Below are positions 14,412 to 22,418 of a stretch of DNA of 33,419 nucleotides, piece after piece. Both the position numbers and the translations under genes were made by a program. The notes beneath the pieces are model-generated. The model saw nothing but the letters and a program-made list of their open reading frames with translations. It ran no database searches and had not been told where the DNA came from. Source of the DNA: Flavobacterium zhairuonense (lineage in GTDB: Bacteria > Bacteroidota > Bacteroidia > Flavobacteriales > Flavobacteriaceae); assembly GCF_004352915.1 (NCBI RefSeq), contig NZ_SJSY01000054.1, forward strand, positions 1 through 33,419, in the 5' to 3' direction. Numbering within the stretch: the first letter of the stretch is position 1; each line of letters starts with the position of its first letter.

Positions 14412-15050
14412 TCAGTTAGAATTCGTTATTGCTTTTTTGTAATAGCTAATTCTCCATTCGTATAAGAAAAATATATGATAAACTATAATAAATATTGCAT
14501 TTAAATTCCAAGTTATCATATTAAGATCTTTGCTCAATTTTGTAGTTAAATTGCCAACTAGAAACAAAATTGTACTTGCGAAGAGATATAATAAAAGTCC
14601 CATGTTGATAAAATAAAACTCTTTTTTTTCATCCAACATATTGTAAAAATGAAATACAGCATAGATAATCAATAAGAAAGAAGTAATAAAAATTTCATAT
14701 AAATTAAATTTAAAAAACAATTCTGGTTTTAATGCATACTGAATTGCTAAGGTTAACAATACGAGCGCAAAACCTATTTTTATAAACTTTCTCTGAAATT
14801 GATCTTTAACTAAATTCAAATAGAAAAAACTTAAAATTATAAACTGTCCATCGAAATAAACGTGAGATAGAAAAAGATTATTCCCTCCCATCTGTCTTAT
14901 AATCCGAGAAGCAATCTGAATACCTATTAACAAAAGCAAATAAGCAGTAAAAAACTTATAGGCCGTTTTATTTCTAAAAAAGCCTAGTCCATATAAAATA
15001 AAGTTTATGAATAAAAGTATATATCCAGTATTTATAAGAGATAAGTTCAT
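14412..15050 (-). CDS. Seven-helix membrane protein, unknown function
   Basis: A 212-aa protein with seven predicted membrane helices (approximate residues 7-25, 31-50, 68-82, 92-110, 118-140, 147-168, 180-198) and short loops; no soluble domain. Near the last helix it has an N..F..YH..FLYEW pattern (WNLNAIFIIVYHIFFLYEW), and polar residues within helices (YFDGQ, Asn/His) could form a binding or relay site. I recall similar seven-helix proteins beside kinases in Bacteroidota but know no assigned function. It starts 3 nt after the 126-aa gene and ends 13 nt before the lipoprotein gene, so the three are one transcription unit. It is a reasonable candidate for the sensing partner of the domain-less kinase downstream. 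Confidence 0.65.
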   Translation of the reverse strand: MNLSLINTGYILLFINFILYGLGFFRNKTAYKFFTAYLLLLIGIQIASRIIRQMGGNNLFLSHVYFDGQFIILSFFYLNLVKDQFQRKFIKIGFALVLLTLAIQYALKPELFFKFNLYEIFITSFLLIIYAVFHFYNMLDEKKEFYFINMGLLLYLFASTILFLVGNLTTKLSKDLNMITWNLNAIFIIVYHIFFLYEWRISYYKKAITNSN

Positions 15051-15053
15051 CTT

Positions 15054-15434
15054 TTACTCATTCATTGGGCTATTAGGGTCTGGAGTCCCAGGAGGGCTTG
15101 GCTCAGCAAAATCATAAATACCTGCTTCTCCACCAGTTAATTCGTCGGTATCTCCATATCCTGGAATCATATCTACATAAATACCTGTTTTTTCGTCATA
15201 TTTTGTTCCAACAATCATCAATGTTTGATTGCCATCATTATTAATCCCTACATATGCTCTTGCTGCATCAATACCTTGTGCAAGAACAAAAGCCAAATTT
15301 TGTACCGGAATTAAAAACGAATCAACTTTTTTTCTTCCAGCTTCATCTGCACCTTGATTTTTCCATTTTTTAACCCATGCCTGAGCTTCTTCTAAAGAAA
15401 TTTTAGTGTCTCCTTGTTTTAGTTTGTTTGCCAT
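15054..15434 (-). CDS. 126-aa PSPP-tail domain protein
   Basis: A 126-aa protein with no signal peptide, so probably cytoplasmic. The order is an amphipathic helix (EEAQAWVKKW), a hydrophobic helix (FLIPVQNLAFVLAQG), a strand with a Gly/Asn turn (YVGINNDGNQ) and strand TLMIVGTKYD, then an acidic Gly-rich stretch and the tail YDFAEPSPPGTPDPNSP. The fold looks shared with both halves of the lipoprotein two genes downstream. I recall Bacteroidota proteins of this size ending in a CPP or similar motif next to 7-TM genes, but no known activity. It is the first gene of the unit. No good promoter box was found directly upstream. Confidence 0.6.
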   Translation of the reverse strand: MANKLKQGDTKISLEEAQAWVKKWKNQGADEAGRKKVDSFLIPVQNLAFVLAQGIDAARAYVGINNDGNQTLMIVGTKYDEKTGIYVDMIPGYGDTDELTGGEAGIYDFAEPSPPGTPDPNSPMNE

Positions 15435-15533
15435 AATATAAATTTGTTTATTGGTTACAGTTAATAATACGATTGTTTAGCAATCGATTGGCTAATCTAC
15501 TGAATTTAATTAATAAATTTAACAATAAGGCAT

Positions 15534-15559
15534 AAAAAAAACCTTATAAAAAGGTTTTT
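15534..15559 (-). terminator. Terminator of dnaB
   Basis: AAAAACCTT (15537-15545) pairs with AAGGTTTTT (15551-15559) around ATAAA. On the minus strand a run of eight T follows the stem, right after the dnaB stop. Confidence 0.8.
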
Positions 15560-15568
15560 AAATTGTTT

Positions 15569-17113
15569 TTAGAATGGCACATCGCTGTCGTCATCGTCAT
15601 CGTTCAAATTGCTTCCAAATGCTTCATTGGCTGATGGCAGATTTTTAGTAATAAACGGATTGTCATCATGATTCATTTTTGATGGCAAATCATCAAATCC
15701 TCCAGTAAATTCTTCAAGGTTGTCAAACTTACCTAAATGTCCTAAGAATTTCAGACGAATATTTTCTAATCCACCGTTACGGTGTTTGGCTATAATAAAC
15801 TCAGCTTGTCCAGTAGTTGGAGATGCTTCATCATCATCCCATTCTTCAATTTTATAATATTCCGGACGGTAAATAAACGATACAATATCAGCATCTTGCT
15901 CGATCGCTCCAGATTCACGAAGATCCGAAAGCAAAGGACGTTTACTTGATCCACGAGTTTCAACCGCACGCGATAACTGCGAAAGTGCAATTACAGGAAC
16001 GTTAAGCTCTTTTGCTAAAGCTTTTAAGTTTCGGGAAATAGTCGAGATTTCCTGCTCACGGTTTCCTCCTCCTTTACCATTACCTCCAGCAGTCATTAAC
16101 TGCAAGTAGTCAATAATAATTAATTTAATGTTGTGCTGTGATGCCAAACGACGGCATTTTGCGCGTAAATCAAAAATTGAAAGCGAAGGCGTATCATCAA
16201 TAAATAATGGAGCCTTTTCTAAATCTTTTACTTTAGTACTTAATTGCTCCCACTCGTGTTTCTCTAGTTTTCCTGTTCTTAATTTTTCAGAAGACAATCC
16301 AGTTTCCGAAGAAATTAGCCTCGTAATCAACTGAACTGACGCCATCTCAAGAGAGAAAACTGCCACTGCGTGTCCAAACTGAATACTAACATTTCGCGCC
16401 ATTGATAGTACGAAAGCCGTTTTACCCATACCCGGACGAGCTGCAATAATAATCAAATCCGAAGGTTGCCATCCAGAAGTTACTTCATCTAGTTTTTCAA
16501 AACCAGTTGCGATTCCACTCAAACCTTCTTTTCCTGCAATTTCTTCAATACGTTTTTTCGCTTGAAGAACCAAACTCTGCGCAGTTTCAGAACTACGCTT
16601 GATATTTCCCTGAGTTACTTCATATAATTTTGATTCGGCTTTATCCAGCAAATCGAAAACATCTGTAGTTTCATCATAAGATTCTTCAATAATTTCAGAT
16701 GAAATTCTGATCAAACTTCTTTGAATAAATTTTTGAAGAATAATACGTGAGTGAAATTCGATGTGAGCAGAAGATGCAATTTTCTGCGTCAGCTGAATCA
16801 AATAAAAATCACCTCCTGCAACATCTAACTTTCCATTTTTCTTTAATTGCGTCGAAACAGTCAACAAATCGATTGGCTGTGTTTCTGTAAAAAGCTGCAA
16901 AATCGCCTCAAAAATATGTTTGTGTGCATCTTTATAAAAAGCATCAGGCTGCAAAATATCAATTACATCATCTACTCCCTTTTTATCAATCATCATCGCT
17001 CCAAGAACAGCTTCTTCAAGATCAATTACTTGCGGAGGAAGTTTTCCTTTTTCAAGATTAATAATAGTGGTTTTATCTACCTTTACAGGGTTTACATTTT
17101 TGAAATTTTCCAT
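15569..17113 (-). CDS. dnaB: Replicative DNA helicase
   Basis: Hexameric helicase that unwinds the fork ahead of the polymerase. At 514 aa it has an N-terminal DnaB domain (about 30-130), a linker and the RecA-like core with Walker A (ARPGMGKT, 225-232), Walker B-like (LIIIDYLQLM) and the DnaB motif segments around LISSETGLSSEKLRTGKL. No intein is present. After the core comes a low-complexity tail ending NDDDDDSDVPF, which closely resembles the acidic C-terminal tip of single-stranded DNA-binding protein. A box TACTTTCG (17118-17125, minus strand) lies only 4 nt before the ATG, so the message may be leaderless. Divergent from nothing; accA follows upstream in the same direction. Confidence 0.96.
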   Translation of the reverse strand: MENFKNVNPVKVDKTTIINLEKGKLPPQVIDLEEAVLGAMMIDKKGVDDVIDILQPDAFYKDAHKHIFEAILQLFTETQPIDLLTVSTQLKKNGKLDVAGGDFYLIQLTQKIASSAHIEFHSRIILQKFIQRSLIRISSEIIEESYDETTDVFDLLDKAESKLYEVTQGNIKRSSETAQSLVLQAKKRIEEIAGKEGLSGIATGFEKLDEVTSGWQPSDLIIIAARPGMGKTAFVLSMARNVSIQFGHAVAVFSLEMASVQLITRLISSETGLSSEKLRTGKLEKHEWEQLSTKVKDLEKAPLFIDDTPSLSIFDLRAKCRRLASQHNIKLIIIDYLQLMTAGGNGKGGGNREQEISTISRNLKALAKELNVPVIALSQLSRAVETRGSSKRPLLSDLRESGAIEQDADIVSFIYRPEYYKIEEWDDDEASPTTGQAEFIIAKHRNGGLENIRLKFLGHLGKFDNLEEFTGGFDDLPSKMNHDDNPFITKNLPSANEAFGSNLNDDDDDSDVPF

Positions 17114-17117
17114 ATAG

Positions 17118-17125
17118 CGAAAGTA
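17118..17125 (-). promoter_or_regulatory. Possible -7 box of dnaB
   Basis: TACTTTCG matches TAnnTTTG at 7 of 8 positions and ends 4 nt before the start codon. No clear TTG element was found. Confidence 0.3.
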
Positions 17126-17201
17126 ACAAAATTTAAAAAAAAATTGTCAGTGAGTTATTACTATTACGATGTTTATAAATAAGTTTTTTTTGTTGATAAC
17201 C

Positions 17202-17237
17202 AAAAAAAAATCCGAAACCGCAGGGCTTCGGATTTTT
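17202..17237 (-). terminator. Terminator of accA
   Basis: AAAAATCCGAA (17206-17216) pairs with TTCGGATTTTT (17227-17237) around a 10-nt loop. The minus-strand reading has a T-run directly after the stem. Confidence 0.85.
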
Positions 17238-17254
17238 AATCATATTATATGAAT

Positions 17255-18208
17255 TTACTCTTTATACTCGCCCATATTGCTGTATTTGTCCATTCTTTGG
17301 GCAATTAGCTCGGCTGTTGATAAGTCTTTCAATTCGTTATATCCTTTGGTAATGTATTCTGCTACTGTTTTAAAAGTAGTTTCTCGGTCATAGTGTGCTC
17401 CACCTAGTGGTTCCGGAATAACATCATCAACTAATTTTTGTTTTTTCATGTCAGATGAAGTCAATTTCAAAGCTTCAGCAGCACGTTCTTTGTACTCCCA
17501 GCTTTTCCATAAAATTGAAGAACAAGATTCCGGAGAAATTACAGAATACCACGTATTTTCTAACATGTAAACTTTATCTCCAACACCAATTCCTAAAGCT
17601 CCTCCTGAAGCACCTTCACCAATAATAACAGTAATAATTGGTACTTGAAGACGAACCATCTCAAAAATATTTCTTGCGATAGCTTCACCTTGTCCTCTTT
17701 CCTCAGCTTCAAGTCCTGGATATGCACCCGGAGTATCAACCAAAGTAAGAACTGGAATTCCGAATTTCTCTGCCATTTTCATTAAACGCAAAGCTTTACG
17801 GTATCCTTCGGGATTTGCCATACCAAAATTACGGTATTGACGTGTTTTTGTATTAAAACCTTTTTGTTGTCCAATAATCATAAACGATTGCCCGTTTATT
17901 TTACCAAGACCCCCAACCATTGCTTTATCATCTTTAAAACCTCTATCTCCATGAAGCTCTAAAAAAGTATCACCGCAAATTGCTCTGATATAATCTAAAG
18001 TATAAGGTCTATTTGGATGCCTTGACAATTGTACGCGCTGCCAAGCCGTAAGGTTTTTATATATATCTTTCTTAGTTTGCTCTAATTTTTTGTTGATTTC
18101 TTTGCAAGTTGCTGTTACATCAACCTCAGATTCTTTTCCAATTACAACACACTTTTGCAACTGTTCTTCAAGTTCTTTGATTGGAAGCTCAAAATCTAAA
18201 TATTCCAT
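17255..18208 (-). CDS. accA: Acetyl-CoA carboxylase carboxyltransferase subunit alpha
   Basis: Cytoplasmic subunit that, with AccD, transfers carboxyl from biotin to acetyl-CoA to make malonyl-CoA, the first step in fatty acid synthesis. It is 317 aa, the normal length. Family signatures are clear: [42 protein letters not shown], the oxyanion-hole segment [12 protein letters not shown] and the CoA-binding segment [20 protein letters not shown]. The N-terminal helix ([12 protein letters not shown]) is kept. A -7 box TATATTTG (18241-18248, minus strand) lies 32 nt before the ATG, and a terminator follows the gene, so it is probably transcribed alone. No anomaly seen. Confidence 0.97.
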   Translation of the reverse strand: MEYLDFELPIKELEEQLQKCVVIGKESEVDVTATCKEINKKLEQTKKDIYKNLTAWQRVQLSRHPNRPYTLDYIRAICGDTFLELHGDRGFKDDKAMVGGLGKINGQSFMIIGQQKGFNTKTRQYRNFGMANPEGYRKALRLMKMAEKFGIPVLTLVDTPGAYPGLEAEERGQGEAIARNIFEMVRLQVPIITVIIGEGASGGALGIGVGDKVYMLENTWYSVISPESCSSILWKSWEYKERAAEALKLTSSDMKKQKLVDDVIPEPLGGAHYDRETTFKTVAEYITKGYNELKDLSTAELIAQRMDKYSNMGEYKE

Positions 18209-18240
18209 GGATTTTTGAATTTTGTTTTTAAATCGAACCG

Positions 18241-18248
18241 CAAATATA
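18241..18248 (-). promoter_or_regulatory. -7 box of accA
   Basis: The minus strand reads TATATTTG, an exact TAnnTTTG match, 32 nt upstream of the start. Confidence 0.4.
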
Positions 18249-18320
18249 AAAATATTATATCATTGGCATAGTTAATTGTTAGTAAAGTATCAAATTGTGA
18301 TTTAAAAGATAAGTAAACTA

Positions 18321-19208
18321 TTACACTTCTTTCTTGTTTTTGTAATGTTTAAAAACCCCATTTAAGATAACTGTAATTATAATTATTACGGCTCCGATAT
18401 AAAATTCGGTGCTCATTTTTTCTTTTCCGCCAAGGATAAAATACGCCAACATAATTCCGTAAACAGGCTCTAAATTAGTCGTTAACATCACCGTATAAGG
18501 CGTCAATTTCTGCATTACTTTTACAGATGCCGTAAAAGCATAAGCTGTACAAATCGAAGCCAAAACAAAAAGCCACATCCAATTACTTGATGATAAAGTA
18601 AAAAATTCAGCAGTGAATTTTCCTTGAAATAAAAAATATAGGGTAATAAAAAAAACGCCCGCACCAAATTCATAAAACGTAATTACCGAAGGCTCATGAT
18701 CTGAAATCAGCTTGCCATTCATTAGCGTAAATAAAACGCCAAGGATTATTGCTGCCAACGCATAATAAACACCTGTAAGATATTTTATTTCAACCTGCAA
18801 AATCATAGCAAGGCCAGCAATAATGACCAATCCGAAGAAAACTTCGTAAAATAATATTTTTCTTCCGTAGAAAAGAGGCTCAAGCAAAGAAGCAAAAAAA
18901 GCGCCCAGAGAAAATATAGAAAGTGTTATAGAAACATTTGAAACATGAATCGCTTTAAAAAAGAAAATCCAATGCAGGGCAATCAGCAATCCAACAAAAA
19001 TGAGCTTAAAAAGTTCTTTTATCGGAACTTGAAAAGATTGTTTTTTGTACAAAATAAATCCGCCCAAAAAAATCATGGCAAGAAGCATTCTAAACCAAAC
19101 CAAATTTTCAGCATCAATGGTAATCAAGGCGCCTAAAATGGCTGTAAAACCCCAGATAAAAACAATTAAATGAAGATTTAAATAACTTTTTAAATTATCG
19201 TTTCGCAT
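18321..19208 (-). CDS. EamA/DMT-family transporter
   Basis: Inner-membrane protein of 295 aa with about ten hydrophobic helices in two similar halves, the layout of EamA-type drug/metabolite exporters. Each half starts with the typical segment (HLIVFIWGFTAI; GVYYALAAIILGVLFTLMNG), and a Glu/Pro near the last helix of the halves (LLEPLFYG; NLEPVYGIML) matches the family. The substrate is unknown. A longer frame starts at 19238 but would overlap the upstream lptG gene by 44 nt; the ATG at 19208 (MRNDNLKSYLN) still overlaps by 14 nt and is preferred. The overlap implies co-transcription and coupling with the permease gene. Confidence 0.88.
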   Translation of the reverse strand: MRNDNLKSYLNLHLIVFIWGFTAILGALITIDAENLVWFRMLLAMIFLGGFILYKKQSFQVPIKELFKLIFVGLLIALHWIFFFKAIHVSNVSITLSIFSLGAFFASLLEPLFYGRKILFYEVFFGLVIIAGLAMILQVEIKYLTGVYYALAAIILGVLFTLMNGKLISDHEPSVITFYEFGAGVFFITLYFLFQGKFTAEFFTLSSSNWMWLFVLASICTAYAFTASVKVMQKLTPYTVMLTTNLEPVYGIMLAYFILGGKEKMSTEFYIGAVIIIITVILNGVFKHYKNKKEV

Positions 19209-20283
19209 TACGTAGTAAGTAAACTGCAAGGGTTCCAAAAACGATATTTGGGAACCAAACAGCTAATAAAGGTGAGAATGTAGATTTTTCGGCGAGGGTT
19301 CCAAATATTTTATCAAAGAAAACAAACGAGAAAGCAATTGCAATACCGATTGCTAAATTGGTTCCCATTCCGCCACGACGTTTCATAGAAGAAACTGCGA
19401 CGGCGATAATTGTCAAGATAAAAGCTGAAACCGGAACACTGTATTTTTTATAAAGTACTACTAAATAGGTATTGATATTTCCAGAACCTCTTTTTCTTTC
19501 TTTTTCAATAAAATCGATTAATTTTCCTAGAGAAAGTGTTTCGGCGATATAAACAACCGGCGTCAAATCGGCCAATTCAAATTTGAACTTAACTTCCTTT
19601 TCTGGCACTTTTTCAATTACATCATTCAATTCGCCGACTGTTCTTTTTACATAATCGTACAAAACATAAGTCTTCTTTTTTGGATCCCATTTAATTCGGC
19701 TAGCAGAAATTTTATAGGTCATTTTTTCTTTCTCAAAATGTTCCAGCGTAAAATTAAAAGCCGTTTTAGATTCCTCATTAAAACTATTTACGAAAATAAA
19801 ATCATGATCATTAAGCTGACGATACACATTTGTGTTTTCACCTCGCATCAACTCTTTTCCGTTTCCTTTTAAATAAGTATATCTAAAATTATTAAATCCT
19901 TCGCTGGCAGCAGGAACAATAAAAAATCCCATCAAAAGCACAAAAATCGAAACGATAGAAGCTCCAATAATATAAGGTCTTAAAAAACGTGTAAACGAAA
20001 TTCCAGAACTCAAAATCGCAATAATCTCTGTATTGTTTGCCAATTTTGAAGTAAACCAAATTACCGACAAAAATAAAAATATCGGAAAAAGAGAATTGGC
20101 AAAATAAATCGTAAAATTGTAGTAATAGAACGCAATATCCATAAACGGAATCTTGTTCTCCAACATTTTATTCACTTTTTCAGAAACGTCAATTACAATC
20201 CCAATCGGAATAAATAACAAAATCATCACCGAAAAAGTGGCTAAATATCTTTTTAAAATATACTTATCTATTATCGTTAACAT
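19195..20283 (-). CDS. LptF/LptG-family LPS export permease
   Basis: Inner-membrane permease of 362 aa of the YjgP/YjgQ family, which works with LptB to extract lipopolysaccharide from the inner membrane. The N-terminal part has three helices (first ILKRYLATFSVMILLFI, typical), followed by a periplasmic beta-jellyroll (about 130-260, including RIKWDPKKKTYVLYD), then three C-terminal helices (VPVSAFILTIIAVAVSSMKRRGG is a signature). The arrangement fits LptG more than LptF, but only one of the pair is here, so I give no symbol. It follows tgt with a 67-nt gap holding word-array site D, and overlaps the EamA gene at its 3' end. Confidence 0.92.
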   Translation of the reverse strand: MLTIIDKYILKRYLATFSVMILLFIPIGIVIDVSEKVNKMLENKIPFMDIAFYYYNFTIYFANSLFPIFLFLSVIWFTSKLANNTEIIAILSSGISFTRFLRPYIIGASIVSIFVLLMGFFIVPAASEGFNNFRYTYLKGNGKELMRGENTNVYRQLNDHDFIFVNSFNEESKTAFNFTLEHFEKEKMTYKISASRIKWDPKKKTYVLYDYVKRTVGELNDVIEKVPEKEVKFKFELADLTPVVYIAETLSLGKLIDFIEKERKRGSGNINTYLVVLYKKYSVPVSAFILTIIAVAVSSMKRRGGMGTNLAIGIAIAFSFVFFDKIFGTLAEKSTFSPLLAVWFPNIVFGTLAVYLLRNAKR

Positions 20284-20289
20284 AGTAAG

Positions 20290-20345
20290 GTTTAATCGTT
20301 TATCTGTTTAATCGTTTAACCGAATAAACGATTAAACAAATAAAC
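20290..20345. repeat. Octamer word array, 21-bp inverted repeat (site D)
   Basis: Octamers GTTTAATC, GTTTATCT, GTTTAATC, GTTTAACC (20290-20321), then their complements. Arms 20298-20318 and 20325-20345 match at 20 of 21 positions around a 6-nt loop. It lies between tgt and the permease gene. No T-run follows, so it is not a standard terminator. Confidence 0.85.
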
Positions 20346-20350
20346 ATATT

Positions 20351-21481
20351 TTAAAGTCTTTGGCTCATGTTTTTAACCATCATTTCTTTCCATGGTCTAA
20401 AATCTCCAGCTAAGATATGTTTTCTCGCCTCACGAACCAACCACATGTAAAAACCAAGATTATGAATCGTAGCGATTTGTTTTCCTAAATATTCGTTTGC
20501 TGCAAACAAATGGCGCAAATATGCTTTTGTATATTCTGTATCTACAAAAGTGTGCCCCATTTCGTCAATTGGAGAAAAATCTGCTTCCCACTTTTTGTTT
20601 TTGATATTGATTGTTCCGTTTGCTGTAAACAACATTCCGTTTCTCGCGTTACGCGTTGGCATAACACAGTCGAACATATCAATTCCTAATGCAATATTTT
20701 CTAAAATGTTAATTGGAGTTCCAACACCCATTAAATAACGCGGTTTGTCTTCTGGAAGAATTTCACAAACCACTTCAGTCATTGCATACATTTCTTCCGC
20801 TGGTTCACCAACAGAAAGTCCGCCAATTGCATTTCCTTGCTGACCTGCATTTGCAATATATTCTGCCGATTGACGACGTAAATCTTTATATGTGCTTCCT
20901 TGAACAATCGGGAAAAACGTTTGTTCATAACCATATTTATAAGGCACTTTTTCCAAATGATTAATACAACGATCCAACCATCGATGCGTCATGTGCATCG
21001 AGCGTTGTGCATATCTGTAATCACAAGGATATGGCGTACATTCGTCAAAAGCCATAATGATATCAGCACCAATAGTACGCTGAATTTCCATTACATTTTC
21101 AGGAGTAAAAAAGTGGTAAGAACCATCAATATGTGATTTGAACTTCACTCCTTCTTCCTTAATTTTTCTATTTGAAGAAAGAGAATAAACCTGATATCCA
21201 CCAGAATCGGTCAAAATATTACGATCCCAATTCATAAATTTATGCAATCCACCTGCTTTTTCAAGAATTTCAGTTTGTGGACGCAAGTATAAATGATATG
21301 TGTTTCCTAGAATAATATCTGGATTAATTTCTTCTTTCAATTCACGCTGATGCACCCCCTTTACAGAAGCAACCGTTCCAACAGGCATAAAAATAGGCGT
21401 TTCAATTACGCCATGATCAGTAGTTATACTTCCCGCTCTTGCTTTTGACTGCGGATCTTTTTGTAATAAATCGAACTTCAT
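20351..21481 (-). CDS. tgt: tRNA-guanine transglycosylase (queuosine pathway), zinc cysteines absent
   Basis: Exchanges guanine 34 of tRNAs for a queuine precursor. It is 376 aa, the family length. Recognised motifs are ILTDSGGYQVYSL (substrate pocket), MAFDECTPYPCDY, GGLSVGEP and GIDMFDCVMPTRNARNG with the nucleophilic Asp. The usual zinc site (C.C..C before YSRAYL, plus a later His) is altered: at about residues 309, 311 and 314 I read Gly, Thr and Asp (segment PIDEMGHTFVDTEYTKAYL), while the later His in TIHNLG (about 340) is kept. The enzyme may be zinc-free or use another ligand set. Its promoter has a TATCTTTG box. Confidence 0.93.
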   Translation of the reverse strand: MKFDLLQKDPQSKARAGSITTDHGVIETPIFMPVGTVASVKGVHQRELKEEINPDIILGNTYHLYLRPQTEILEKAGGLHKFMNWDRNILTDSGGYQVYSLSSNRKIKEEGVKFKSHIDGSYHFFTPENVMEIQRTIGADIIMAFDECTPYPCDYRYAQRSMHMTHRWLDRCINHLEKVPYKYGYEQTFFPIVQGSTYKDLRRQSAEYIANAGQQGNAIGGLSVGEPAEEMYAMTEVVCEILPEDKPRYLMGVGTPINILENIALGIDMFDCVMPTRNARNGMLFTANGTINIKNKKWEADFSPIDEMGHTFVDTEYTKAYLRHLFAANEYLGKQIATIHNLGFYMWLVREARKHILAGDFRPWKEMMVKNMSQRL

Positions 21482-21501
21482 CTGTTTCTTTTTTCAGAGC
21501 G

Positions 21502-21535
21502 CAAAGATAAGCTAATTTCAGGGAAATTTTAGCAA
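21502..21535 (-). promoter_or_regulatory. Promoter of tgt
   Basis: Minus-strand TATCTTTG (21502-21509) with TTG (21533-21535) 23 nt upstream. The box is a full match; the spacer is at the long end. The expected leader is about 20 nt before the tgt ATG. Confidence 0.45.
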
Positions 21536-21590
21536 TTAGACAATTTGTCAATTAGAAAATTAGCTAATGTTTTCTTAACATCTAATTTTC
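21533..21590. repeat. Octamer word array with hairpin (site E)
   Basis: Octamers CAATTAGA, CAATTTGT, CAATTAGA, AAATTAGC (21533-21564). The last pairs with a downstream arm: GAAAATTAGCTAATGTT (21555-21571) against AACATCTAATTTTC (21577-21590), leaving a 2-nt bulge. It lies upstream of tgt and overlaps the possible TTG of its promoter. Confidence 0.7.
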
Positions 21591-21869
21591 GATTTCAGAG
21601 ATTACTTTTCTGCAATTCAAAATCACTATGGCGTTTCCTTCTGGGCCGGACTTTCCGCTATATTCCAAGATTAACAAAAACGATAGCCCAAAAGTCTTTT
21701 TTTTCTAAATCGGAAGACATCACTTCTGTCCCTTATAAAACGGATCTTTCAGAAAAAATCTGTCATTAAAACATTGCAATGTAAAAATTACAACAAACAC
21801 ATCTTTAAAGCATAACAAGTCCATAAATTTATTTTGTACTTTTATAAGTAAACAAAAATTTGAGAAATC
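21591..21869. other. Intergenic region, possible repeat remnant
   Basis: Around 21625-21666 the composition becomes GC-richer (the stretch includes TTCTGGGCCGGACTTTCCGC) than the surrounding AT-rich DNA. I recall a similar word pattern in intergenic repeats of flavobacterial genomes, but cannot confirm it. No gene is convincing. A weak -7-like box (TACTTTTA, 21837-21844) precedes the gene at 21870. Confidence 0.3.
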
Positions 21870-22166
21870 ATGATAAATGCAGAAGATAAAAACCCAGCAA
21901 AAGAAAATCAAATTGAAAATAATCTAAAAAACTTAAATTATCCAGCAAGCGAAGACATTTTCAATCACGACAAACTAGAAGATATCGATCCTGACGAAAT
22001 CTCAAACGAGAAAATCATTAACCAAAACAATCACGAATGGAAACAAAACAGTGATAAACTTGGAAGTGATTTAGATGTCCCTGGTTCTGAACTTGACGAC
22101 CAACAAGAAGAAATTGGATCAGAAGATGAAGAAAATAATTTCTACAGCGAAAGCGACACAAATTAA
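21870..22166 (+). CDS. Acidic disordered protein, unknown function
   Basis: A 98-aa hydrophilic protein with no signal peptide, membrane helix or cysteine. It is rich in Asp, Glu, Asn and Ser and very likely unstructured. It contains YPASEDIF near residue 30 and, near the end, VPGSELDDQQEEIGSEDEEN, a pattern I associate with a conserved Bacteroidota family of unassigned function. The C-terminus EENNFYSESDTN is also typical of that family. It stands alone between tgt and the transketolase genes. Low complexity makes chance open frames possible, but the recognised segments and the A-rich leader (ACAAAAATTTGAGAAATC before the ATG) support a real gene. Confidence 0.75.
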   Translation: MINAEDKNPAKENQIENNLKNLNYPASEDIFNHDKLEDIDPDEISNEKIINQNNHEWKQNSDKLGSDLDVPGSELDDQQEEIGSEDEENNFYSESDTN

Positions 22167-22336
22167 TTTTTACATCAAATTTTCTGAAATTATTTTTCCA
22201 CCACATATTAAGTGTATTTATAACATTTAAAATTGTTCTTATACGTTTAATTTGCTGCATAGCTTTTACATACAATTATCAATATCTCTTATTTTCTTCA
22301 AATCGATTAAAAAAAGCGCAAAAAAATATCACAATT

Positions 22337-22368
22337 GAGGCAAACTAAAGCAGAAAATCATTTGCCTC
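22337..22368. promoter_or_regulatory. Inverted repeat at the transketolase promoter
   Basis: GAGGCAAA (22337-22344) and TTTGCCTC (22361-22368) are perfect 8-bp arms separated by 16 nt. The right arm contains the TTTG element of the tkt promoter, so a protein binding both arms would block it. No T-run follows, so it is not a terminator. Confidence 0.5.
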
Positions 22369-22392
22369 CCCGCAAAATAACAATTACTTTTG
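22361..22392 (+). promoter_or_regulatory. Promoter of the split transketolase
   Basis: TTTG (22361-22364), 20-nt spacer, TACTTTTG (22385-22392): both elements match the Bacteroidota consensus. The expected leader to the ATG at 22419 is about 23 nt. Confidence 0.65.
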
Positions 22393-22418
22393 CTTCAGTT
22401 TAAAATTTTACATATAAA

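Noticed and set aside
20550..21136. Plus-strand open frames opposite tgt
   Set aside because: They mirror the strongly conserved tgt coding sequence and have no promoter or recognisable product.
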